Shown here: piece by piece, positions 1 through 5,872 of the stretch
Numbering within the stretch: position 1 is the stretch's first letter
Layout: every line of letters starts with the position of its first letter
DNA from: Candidatus Woesearchaeota archaeon
Lineage (GTDB): Archaea > Nanobdellota > Nanobdellia > Woesearchaeales > DSVV01
NCBI GenBank assembly: GCA_023267795.1
Contig: JAHFMP010000027.1
Location: forward strand, 1-9,452
Reading direction: 5' to 3'
Length of the DNA stretch: 9,452 nucleotides
Made by a program: the position numbers and the translations under genes
The notes under the pieces: generated by a model
What the model saw: only the letters and a program-made list of their open reading frames with translations
Told to the model about the DNA's origin: nothing
The model's database searches: none

Positions 1-1515
1 TTTATTTGGAATTAACGCAATTACTGGAGTTCCTTGCTCAATTAACGCTATTGTTCCATGCTTCAATTCACCTGCCATCATTCCTTCTGCATGAATGTAG
101 GAAATTTCTTTGAGCTTTAATGCGATCTCTCTTGCCATTGGATATGAGATTCCTCTGCCAAGAACAAATATGTCTTTTTTGTCTTTGAGAAGCTCTGCAA
201 TTTTTTTAATTTGTTCTTCATTGTGATCTATTGTTTGCTCAATGCGCTCTGGAATTTTGTCAAGCTCCATACTGTTATGGCCAAGCTCATGCGCAATTTT
301 CAAGAGCATAATTACTTGATTAGTGTATGCTTTTGTTGATGCAACACACACTTCTTGCCCTGCCAGAACTTCCAGAGAAATATCACTACATCGCTGGATT
401 GTGGAGTAAGGAACATTGACCATTGATGCTATCTTTGCTCCTGCTTCTCTTGCATGCTTCAATGGAATAATGACATCCATTGTTTCTCCACTCTGCGAGA
501 TCGCAATCACTAAGGTTTCTTTGTCGAAATGGACAAATGTTTCTATTTCCGATGCAATATTTGCCCTTGCATTGTAACCTAACTTGTTCAACAGAATACA
601 ACCGACAAGCGACGCATGATAACTTGTACCAGACGCAACAAAAACTATCTTTTTGTATTCCTTCATCAGCTTGATAAATTTCTCAAGATTTGCTTTTTGT
701 GTTGTAGCAAAAGAATCCAACAATCTTCTCGCAACTGCTGGCTGCTCTTTAATTTCCTTAATCATATAATGCTCAAACTGCTGCTTCTCTTCTTCCACAC
801 TTGCCCACTCAAACTCCTGCACTGCTTTTTTGACTTCTTCTCCTTGCTTATTGTAAAACTGATAAGACTCTGGTGTGATCACTGCAAACTCACTGTCCTC
901 AAAGAAGATTGCTTTTTTTGTTTCATCACTAAAAGCATAAATGTCTGATCCTAATGTGAAGCCATCTTTTCTAATTCCAAGCGCAAGCGGAGAATCTTTC
1001 TTCAATGCATACAATGTTTCTTTTCCTTTTTCAAACAAGAGAATTGCATACGTCCCATTCACTTCATTCATTAATGCCATTATAGCATCTTTCATTGTCT
1101 TCCCTGCTTTGAGCTGCTCTTCTAAATAATGAGGAATAACTTCAGAATCTGTCTGCGATAAAAAGATCACTCCTTTTTTCTGAAGTGCTGCTTTAATTTC
1201 CTGATAATTTTCTATAATTCCATTATGACAAACAAAAATCCGCGCATCATTATTAAAATGTGGATGTGCATTTAACTGCGTGACGCCACCATGCGTCGCC
1301 CAGCGTGTATGGCCAATGCCAAGATTTGTTTCATAGTCTTTTTCCAGTGTTTCAAGGAAAGAACTAATACTTCCTGTTTGTTTTTTGACAACGCCTTCTT
1401 TTGTTGCAAACCCTACAGAATCATATCCACGATACTCTAATCGCTTGAGCGCTTTCAGAAGTTTATTTTTTACAGAATATTTCTGTTTTTGAACAATGCC
1501 AACAATGCCACACAT
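1..1515 (-). CDS. glmS: Glutamine-fructose-6-phosphate aminotransferase, C-terminus cut by window edge
   Basis: Cytosolic enzyme that makes glucosamine-6-phosphate from fructose-6-phosphate and glutamine, the entry step to UDP-GlcNAc. The frame is open from ATG at 1515 to base 1, giving 505 codons with no stop; the family is usually about 600 aa, so roughly the last 100 residues lie outside the window. The N-terminal glutaminase domain begins MCGIVGIV, with Cys2 as the expected nucleophile after Met removal. It also shows LEYRGYDS (26-33), GHTRWATHG (68-76), the NGI region (98-100) and TDSE (122-125). Two sugar-isomerase (SIS) domains follow, with SGTSYHA (295-301), ISQSGET (339-345) and ASTKAYT (392-398), then the conserved LKLKEISYIHAEGM stretch near the edge. 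The start is fixed because Cys must follow Met. A TATA-like box and a GGAGA leader precede it. The gene is intact as far as it can be seen. Confidence 0.97.
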   Translation of the reverse strand, partial: MCGIVGIVQKQKYSVKNKLLKALKRLEYRGYDSVGFATKEGVVKKQTGSISSFLETLEKDYETNLGIGHTRWATHGGVTQLNAHPHFNNDARIFVCHNGIIENYQEIKAALQKKGVIFLSQTDSEVIPHYLEEQLKAGKTMKDAIMALMNEVNGTYAILLFEKGKETLYALKKDSPLALGIRKDGFTLGSDIYAFSDETKKAIFFEDSEFAVITPESYQFYNKQGEEVKKAVQEFEWASVEEEKQQFEHYMIKEIKEQPAVARRLLDSFATTQKANLEKFIKLMKEYKKIVFVASGTSYHASLVGCILLNKLGYNARANIASEIETFVHFDKETLVIAISQSGETMDVIIPLKHAREAGAKIASMVNVPYSTIQRCSDISLEVLAGQEVCVASTKAYTNQVIMLLKIAHELGHNSMELDKIPERIEQTIDHNEEQIKKIAELLKDKKDIFVLGRGISYPMAREIALKLKEISYIHAEGMMAGELKHGTIALIEQGTPVIALIPNK

Positions 1516-1525
1516 AGTCTCTTGT

Positions 1526-1530
1526 CTCCT
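1526..1530 (-). promoter_or_regulatory. Shine-Dalgarno-like GGAG before glmS
   Basis: On the minus strand the leader reads AGAAGGAGACAAGAGACT directly before ATG, placing GGAG about 10-11 nt upstream. It suggests glmS has a short leader and SD-guided initiation, unlike the leaderless genes elsewhere in the window. Confidence 0.5.
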
Positions 1531-1549
1531 TCTTCTCCCTACAACTTGT

Positions 1550-1561
1550 TTAAAATATATT
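1550..1561 (-). promoter_or_regulatory. Probable TATA box for glmS
   Basis: On the minus strand this reads AATATATTTTAA, the best TATA-like element in the 81-bp gap between the HAD gene and glmS. Its centre lies about 40 bp upstream of the ATG. Archaeal initiation usually starts about 25 bp past the box, which predicts a leader of roughly 10-15 nt holding the GGAGA. There is no room for a glmS ribozyme. Confidence 0.5.
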
Positions 1562-1596
1562 CTTCATCACATTCTTAAAGCTTATGAAATCATGTT

Positions 1597-2160
1597 TTAG
1601 AACTTTTTCATATAATCCACTTTCAGCTTTCTTAAACTCTCTACAATATGGTCTGCACTTGTTTCCTGAAGCTTCTTTTTTGTGAATGTGTTTGTCACTG
1701 CAATACATTTTGCTCCTGCTGTTTTTGCTGCAGTAATTCCATGAATAGTGTCCTCAATCACTAAACATTGGTTTGCCTTAATGTGCAGCTTTTCTGCAAT
1801 TTTTAGATATGGTTCTGGATATGGTTTTGCAAGAGTCACATCCTCTGCTGTCACAATCGCATCAAAAATATGTTTGATGTCAAAATGACGCAGAATGGTA
1901 CTGACACTCTGCTTTGGCGAAGATGTAACAAGCCCAACTTTAAACTTTTTTTTGCACTCTTTTGCCAGCTCTTTAAAGCCAGGATACACTTTTACTTTAT
2001 TTTTTACTAATTTTGAAAATAAGAACATTTTTTTTTGCAGCAATACTTCTGGTGTCAATTTTATGCCATACTCTTTCAACAACTGTTTCTCACACTGTTC
2101 ATGGAGTAGCTCAGAATTTACAATAACTCCATCCATGTCAAAAATGACGCCTTTTATCAT
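1597..2160 (-). CDS. HAD-superfamily phosphatase, beta-phosphoglucomutase-like, short cap
   Basis: A 187-aa haloacid dehalogenase-type hydrolase, expected to be cytosolic and Mg-dependent, acting on a phosphorylated metabolite or acting as a phosphosugar mutase. Motif I is FDMDGVIVNS (7-16), with Asp8 as nucleophile and Asp10 as acid/base. Motif II is VTSS (78-81), the motif III Lys is in AKPYPEP (Lys112), and motif IV is VIEDTIHG (134-141) with Glu136/Asp137. The pattern matches the beta-phosphoglucomutase/phosphoglycolate phosphatase subgroup with an inserted helical C1 cap. The core PG landmark falls at residues 60-61 rather than near 85-90, so the cap appears to lack about 25 residues in its middle. 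Its place between glmU and glmS suggests a sugar-phosphate substrate, but that is only context. No convincing TATA box precedes it. The substrate is unknown. Confidence 0.88.
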   Translation of the reverse strand: MIKGVIFDMDGVIVNSELLHEQCEKQLLKEYGIKLTPEVLLQKKMFLFSKLVKNKVKVYPGFKELAKECKKKFKVGLVTSSPKQSVSTILRHFDIKHIFDAIVTAEDVTLAKPYPEPYLKIAEKLHIKANQCLVIEDTIHGITAAKTAGAKCIAVTNTFTKKKLQETSADHIVESLRKLKVDYMKKF

Positions 2161-2181
2161 TTTAAAAAAATCCTAACATTC

Positions 2182-2192
2182 GTGCTACGCAC
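2182..2192. repeat. Small GC-rich hairpin in the HAD gene leader
   Basis: GTGC-TAC-GCAC is a 4-bp inverted repeat with a 3-nt loop, a GC-rich island in AT-rich DNA 22-32 bp upstream of the HAD start. It is short enough to be chance. It occupies the place where a leaderless gene would have its TATA box, so the HAD gene may rely on an upstream start or on readthrough. Confidence 0.25.
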
Positions 2193-2251
2193 TCATAAAG
2201 AATTTTTGTTCACCCTTTATTCGTTGTTTCTACATCTCTCCTCTTTTCTAA

Positions 2252-2282
2252 AGAGAATTTTGCATAAAGAGCAAAATTCTCT
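2252..2282 (-). terminator. Perfect 12-bp inverted repeat 3' of the GlmU-like gene
   Basis: AGAGAATTTTGC (2252-2263) and GCAAAATTCTCT (2271-2282) pair perfectly around a 7-nt loop. The hairpin begins 19 bp after the stop codon of the GlmU-like gene and lies ahead of the HAD start. It is therefore placed to end or 3'-process the glmM-glmU transcript. No long oligo-T run follows on the minus strand, so RNA processing or protection is as likely as intrinsic termination. Its arm sequence recurs in the hairpin after tatD. Confidence 0.6.
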
Positions 2283-2301
2283 AAATAATTAATAACGCTT
2301 C

Positions 2302-3519
2302 CTATTGCTTGTCTTTACTCACTACTTCTCCTGGCATCGTGGTTGTATTTGGCCAGAGTTTTCTTCCCGGATTAATCGACGTATGAATTCCTGTATGAAC
2401 ACCATCCCCAATAATTGTTCCAAGTTTTCTTCTTCCTGAATCTACAAGCTCTTTTCCAACTTGTGATTTGACAGTACCATCATCATGTCGGAGATTTGCT
2501 GCAATTGTTCCTGCACCAAAATTTACATGGTCGCCAATAACTGCATCACCCACATAGGATAAATGACCAATGATTGTCTTATTACCAATAATACTGTTTT
2601 TGACTTCCACAGCATTTCCTATTTTTGCATTATTTCCCATTGTTGTATCTCCCCTCACATAACAATTTGGACCAATGATACAATTTTGACCGATAAGAAC
2701 AGGACCTTCAATATATACTCCTGACTTCAGGATTGTTCCTTTCCCAACTTCCACTGCACCATGAATTGTCACTCCTTGCTCTATTTTTCCATCATTCTTG
2801 AATCGCAGATTGTTGAGGAGCCTCTTGTTAACATCAAGCAAATGCCATGGATAAGTTACTGGAATCCAACCTTTTGCTGTTACTATCTTCACAGCCTCTT
2901 TTTTCGCAAGCGCAAGGACTGCATCTGTGAGCTCATATTCTCCTCGTACAGTCTTTTTGCTTTTTTTAAGCAGTGGAAAAATTTCTTGATTCAGCACATA
3001 ACATCCAGTATTGACTACTTTTGTTTTTGGATTTGCTGGCTTTTCAACAATTCCCACAAGCTGGTTTTTTTCGTTTATCGTGACAACACCATACAACTCC
3101 GGATGCTCTACTTCCTGCACAAGAATTGCTGAAAACTCTTTGCTCATCGTGATAAGATCTTCTCCTTCAAAATAATCATCACCGCCAATAACAAAAAATG
3201 ATTCGTTTCCTAAGTATTTTTCTGCCTGAAGCAACGCATGGCCTGTTCCTTTTGTTTCTGTTTGCTCTTGATAAATGAGCTTGATATTTTTGTATGCTGT
3301 ACCAAATTCATGTTCAATCATCTCTTTCTTGTAATGAACAACGAGAATTGCTTCTTTGACAGCTCCTTGCAAATTGTCAAGCAAGATGGAAAGCATTGTT
3401 CTATTAGCAACCTTCAGCAATGCTTTTGGCTTTGTTGCTGTTAACGGAAACGTTCGCGTACCTTTCCCTGCAACAAGAATGACTGCTTTGGTCAAAAGTG
3501 TGTTTTGTAATTTATTCAT
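2302..3519 (-). CDS. glmU: Archaeal GlmU-like bifunctional sugar-1-phosphate nucleotidylyltransferase/acetyltransferase
   Basis: A 405-aa cytosolic enzyme expected to acetylate glucosamine-1-phosphate and join it to UMP, giving UDP-GlcNAc. Residues 11-240 are a nucleotidyltransferase domain with AGKGTRTFPLTATKPK (17-32), the GTGHALL region (91-97), acidic IGGDDYFEGED (111-121), VEKP (158-161), NTGCYVL (170-176) and GEYELTDAV (193-201). Residues about 245-400 are a left-handed beta-helix of hexapeptide repeats (such as VLIGQNCIIGPNCYV) with GHLSYVGDAVIGDHVNFGAG (318-337). The His and Asn of that stretch match the acetyltransferase site of archaeal Sulfolobus-type Sugar-1-P NTases. The domain order equals that of bacterial GlmU, but motif details are archaeal-like. 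The gene lies 50 bp after glmM with no terminator-like sequence, so co-transcription is likely. Other sugar-1-phosphates may also be substrates. Confidence 0.9.
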   Translation of the reverse strand: MNKLQNTLLTKAVILVAGKGTRTFPLTATKPKALLKVANRTMLSILLDNLQGAVKEAILVVHYKKEMIEHEFGTAYKNIKLIYQEQTETKGTGHALLQAEKYLGNESFFVIGGDDYFEGEDLITMSKEFSAILVQEVEHPELYGVVTINEKNQLVGIVEKPANPKTKVVNTGCYVLNQEIFPLLKKSKKTVRGEYELTDAVLALAKKEAVKIVTAKGWIPVTYPWHLLDVNKRLLNNLRFKNDGKIEQGVTIHGAVEVGKGTILKSGVYIEGPVLIGQNCIIGPNCYVRGDTTMGNNAKIGNAVEVKNSIIGNKTIIGHLSYVGDAVIGDHVNFGAGTIAANLRHDDGTVKSQVGKELVDSGRRKLGTIIGDGVHTGIHTSINPGRKLWPNTTTMPGEVVSKDKQ

Positions 3520-3569
3520 TTTTGTTCATCTATCTTTTTTATTATTACTCTTCTTTACATTTTCTTTTT

Positions 3570-4916
3570 TCAATTTTCTGCTTCAATAGAAGCGACAATT
3601 GCTTTTGCAATCTGTTCAATTTTATTTTTTTCTTTGCCTTCAACCATCACTCGACAGAGGTTTTCTGTTCCTGAATATCGAACAAGAATACGACCTTTGC
3701 CTGCTAACTCTTTTTCTCCTGCTTCCATCACTGCACGAAGGTTGGGAAATGTGTCTAATGGTTTTTTTTCTTTTACCTGCACATTGAGAAGGATTTGAGG
3801 AAATACTGTCATGACTTGTGCAAGCTCACTTAATGGTTTTTTTGTCTGCTGCATAATGCTCACTATTTGGAGTCCTGCAAGTGTCCCATCACCTGTTGTC
3901 GCATACTTGCCAAAAACAATGTGACCTGCCTGTTCGCCACCAAGCGTATACTTATTTTTTCTCATTTCTTCAATGACATACCTGTCACCTACTGGACTGC
4001 GAACAACTGCAATACCAGCTCTTTTCATTGCCTCATCAAAACCCACATTTGCCATTACTGTTGTGACAACTGTATCTTTTTCCAGCTTTCCTTTATTTTT
4101 GAAATGCACCGCAGCTATTGCAAGGATTTTATCACCATCAACAAGATTTCCTTTTTCATCAACAAGAATTACTCGATCTGCATCTCCATCTAATGCAATT
4201 CCTATATCTGCTTTTTCCTGTGTTACTTTTTGCTGGAGCATCTCAGGATGCAACGCACCACAGTTTTTGTTGATATTTAAACCATCTGGCGTTTCATTGA
4301 TAACAATAACTTCTGCACCAAGCTCTTGGAAAATTAATGGTGCAACTTTGTATGCTGCGCCATTTGCACAGTCAAGCACTATTTTGTAGCCTTTCAAAGA
4401 ACGATTTTTGATAGAATGTTTAACAAACTCCACATACCTTCCTCGCGCATCTTCAATTTTATGCGCTTTTCCCAACATCTCTACTGGTTTTGTCAGTGTA
4501 ATTTTATTTTCTGTAATGTATTTTTCGATTTCTTCTTCTACAGCATCTGGCAACTTGTAGCCGTCATGCGAGAAAAATTTGATGCCATTATCTTCAATTG
4601 GATTGTGTGATGCAGTAATCATAATTCCTGCATCTGCTGCAAATGATTTAACCAGATGCGCAAGTGCTGGCGTTGGCATTGGACCAATCTGATAGACATC
4701 AACCCCTAAAGAACACAATCCTGAAGTAAGTGCATACTCGAAAATGTAGCCGCTAACTCTTGTATCTTTTGCAATGATTACCTTATGACGCTTGTGATTT
4801 CCTTTCGCAAAAACTAATGCTACTGCTTGACCAATCTGCAATAATAAAGAAGGAGTCATTGGATGCTGATTTACTGCACCGCGTATTCCATCTGTTCCAA
4901 AAAGCTTGCGTGCCAT
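3570..4916 (-). CDS. glmM: Phosphoglucosamine mutase, bacterial GlmM type
   Basis: Interconverts glucosamine-6-phosphate and glucosamine-1-phosphate through a phosphoserine enzyme, linking GlmS to the GlmU-like enzyme. All signature loops of the alpha-D-phosphohexomutase fold are present: KLFGTDGIRG (4-13), the catalytic serine loop TASHNP with Ser103, the metal-binding DGDADR (243-248), the sugar-specificity loop GGEQAGH (326-332) and the phosphate-binding RYSGTEN (413-419). The length (448 aa), the FGTDGIRG start followed by PMTP (19-22), and the catalytic serine at about position 102 all fit bacterial GlmM closely. Archaeal counterparts commonly carry a GTNGVRG-like start, so a bacterial origin is likely. 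A TATA box 22-31 bp upstream predicts a leaderless mRNA. The gene appears intact. Confidence 0.95.
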   Translation of the reverse strand: MARKLFGTDGIRGAVNQHPMTPSLLLQIGQAVALVFAKGNHKRHKVIIAKDTRVSGYIFEYALTSGLCSLGVDVYQIGPMPTPALAHLVKSFAADAGIMITASHNPIEDNGIKFFSHDGYKLPDAVEEEIEKYITENKITLTKPVEMLGKAHKIEDARGRYVEFVKHSIKNRSLKGYKIVLDCANGAAYKVAPLIFQELGAEVIVINETPDGLNINKNCGALHPEMLQQKVTQEKADIGIALDGDADRVILVDEKGNLVDGDKILAIAAVHFKNKGKLEKDTVVTTVMANVGFDEAMKRAGIAVVRSPVGDRYVIEEMRKNKYTLGGEQAGHIVFGKYATTGDGTLAGLQIVSIMQQTKKPLSELAQVMTVFPQILLNVQVKEKKPLDTFPNLRAVMEAGEKELAGKGRILVRYSGTENLCRVMVEGKEKNKIEQIAKAIVASIEAEN

Positions 4917-4937
4917 GTTTCTGGTGGTTGGAGGGTT

Positions 4938-4947
4938 ATTTAAATAC
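4938..4947 (-). promoter_or_regulatory. TATA box for glmM (leaderless)
   Basis: TATTTAAATA, itself palindromic, lies 22-31 bp upstream of the glmM ATG on the minus strand. That spacing places the predicted start site at or within a few bases of the ATG, the arrangement of archaeal leaderless genes. Confidence 0.7.
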
Positions 4948-4949
4948 TT

Positions 4950-4970
4950 AGTGGAAGAAAAAAGACCACT
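4950..4970 (-). terminator. Probable terminator of the Nudix gene
   Basis: Past the Nudix stop codon the minus strand reads AGTGGTCTTTTTTCTTCCACT: a 5-bp inverted repeat (AGTGG/CCACT) enclosing a T6 run at 4958-4963. Oligo-T on the transcript strand is the usual archaeal termination signal. It sits just upstream of the glmM TATA box, separating the two units. Confidence 0.45.
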
Positions 4971-4985
4971 TTTTCGTGATGAAGG

Positions 4986-5480
4986 TTACTTTTGAAAGTA
5001 TTTTTTTGGATTTTTATAGACTGTGTTTATCAATTGTCGCAATCTTGGCTCCATAGGAAGAGTATCAAGCTCGTGCTGTCTATGGTATCCTGCATAGGTG
5101 ATTTCATCATTTTTGAGAATTATCTCTAAATCATCTAATTGTCCCACTGCTTCTGCTGTAAATGTATAGAATTCAAAAATAGTATTTGGATCTTTATACG
5201 CAATCTCTCTTCCAAAGGCAACACTCATTCTTACATAGACAGGATTCCTAATGCCTAAACTCACTTCTTCCTTGCTTTCTCTCACTGCACAATTCCAAGC
5301 TCGCTCCTCCCTTGTATCCCCGTAATCTTTTGGCTCTATTCTTCCTCCTACAATCGTGTATAGATATTCTCCTGTTTTGTTTCTAAAATTCCTTGTTTTT
5401 ACTAATAATACGGCAAATTCACCACACTCTGGCAAATATCTGTAAATGATTACTCCAGAACATATTCGAATATTTTCCAT
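4986..5480 (-). CDS. Nudix hydrolase with an extended Nudix box
   Basis: A 164-aa cytosolic pyrophosphohydrolase of the Nudix fold, which cleaves a nucleoside diphosphate linked to another moiety. The catalytic half of the box is E59-x7-RESKEE (67-72), giving the expected Glu and Arg metal-binding residues. The upstream Gly (GGRIEP, 45-50) is separated from Glu59 by 12 residues instead of 5, and the terminal G-U pair is replaced by Ser74-Leu75, so the loop is stretched by about 7 residues. The strands before it (VIIYRY, FAVLLVKT) fit the fold. The start is the only possible one: TAA directly precedes the ATG in frame. It stands alone between a repeat-rich gap and glmM. The substrate cannot be told; UDP-sugars or damaged nucleotides are both possible. 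No clear TATA box is visible. Confidence 0.87.
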   Translation of the reverse strand: MENIRICSGVIIYRYLPECGEFAVLLVKTRNFRNKTGEYLYTIVGGRIEPKDYGDTREERAWNCAVRESKEEVSLGIRNPVYVRMSVAFGREIAYKDPNTIFEFYTFTAEAVGQLDDLEIILKNDEITYAGYHRQHELDTLPMEPRLRQLINTVYKNPKKYFQK

Positions 5481-5533
5481 TTATTTTTAGTTTTTTTTTA
5501 GAATTTACAAAGATTCTGGTTTTGGAAAATACC

Positions 5534-5594
5534 ATTTTAGGCATTGCAATGGGCATTGTAAACATTGCAATGCATTGCAATGGCCATTGCAATG
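5534..5594. repeat. Palindromic array 1: four exact CATTGCAATG copies
   Basis: Exact copies of the 10-bp palindrome CATTGCAATG occur at 5542-5551, 5563-5572, 5573-5582 and 5585-5594. Copies two and three abut to form a 20-bp perfect palindrome (5563-5582). Copies three and four with the GG/CC between them form a 22-bp perfect palindrome (5573-5594). The array opens with ATTTTAGG (5534-5541), which also opens array 2. It lies 54-114 bp upstream of the Nudix start, a position suitable for operators. Confidence 0.9.
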
Positions 5595-5677
5595 AGGATA
5601 ATGCATTAAAAACAAGATTTTGAACAATTTTTGATGAAAATACCTGTGAAATTACTCAAAAATTATTCGAAAAGAAG

Positions 5678-5726
5678 AAAAAAAGAGTATAAGTGAGAAT
5701 TAAGTGGGGGGAAAGTGGGAAAAAAA
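5678..5726 (-). terminator. Oligo-T tracts, probable terminator of the coiled-coil/winged-helix gene
   Basis: On the minus strand this segment contains two T7 runs (5720-5726 and 5678-5684) inside pyrimidine-rich DNA. The gene ending at 5873 would be transcribed through array 2 into it. Archaeal RNA polymerase commonly stops at such U-rich tracts. Termination is inferred, not shown. Confidence 0.4.
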
Positions 5727-5758
5727 GAAACGGGAACAAAACATGTTTTTAAGAATGT

Positions 5759-5862
5759 ATTTTAGGCCATTGCAATGTAGACAATGGGCATTGTAAACAT
5801 TGCAATGGGCATTGGATTCATTGCATTGGCAACATTGCAAACATTGGCAATATTGGAAATGG
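5759..5862. repeat. Palindromic array 2: two exact and several degenerate copies
   Basis: Exact CATTGCAATG copies lie at 5768-5777 and 5798-5807. They are followed by a run of degenerate units (CATTGGATT, CATTGCATTGG, CATTGCAAACATTGG, ATATTGG) to about 5862. The array starts with ATTTTAGGC, as array 1 does, and shares a 26-bp exact repeat with it (5547-5572 and 5782-5807). It lies directly 3' of the coiled-coil/winged-helix gene. Confidence 0.88.
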
Positions 5863-5872
5863 GTTTATTGAT

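Larger units (their letters stand above)
5481..5872. other. 392-bp gene-free region with palindromic arrays
   Basis: No convincing gene lies here; open frames are short and mostly created by the repeats. From left to right it holds an A/T-rich Nudix upstream segment, array 1 (5534-5594), a purine-rich spacer (about 5660-5745) and array 2 (5759-5862), which ends 11 bp before the stop codon of the coiled-coil/winged-helix gene. Termination of that gene and initiation of the Nudix gene must both occur in it. Confidence 0.85.

Noticed and set aside
386..1129. Several frames of 60-110 codons on both strands between 386 and 1129.
   Set aside because: All lie inside glmS, whose frame is continuous and rich in family motifs; they are shadows of it.
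4976..4982. GTGATGA resembling box C of a C/D sRNA between the Nudix and glmM genes.
   Set aside because: No box D (CTGA) or C'/D' pair follows at the right distance; the motif alone is expected by chance.
5549..5623. A short + strand frame in array 1 beginning with the same eight residues as the frame in array 2 (MGIVNIAM).
   Set aside because: The shared start only reflects the shared 26-bp DNA repeat. The frames diverge at once and this one ends after 24 codons.
5634..5696. A 20-codon + strand frame encoding a very basic peptide in the purine-rich spacer.
   Set aside because: Its Lys/Arg content is what any purine-rich strand yields. It is too short to support without expression or conservation data.
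5534..5862. Possible CRISPR array.
   Set aside because: The repeats are 10-bp palindromes with irregular or no spacing. There are no unique spacers of constant length and no cas genes.
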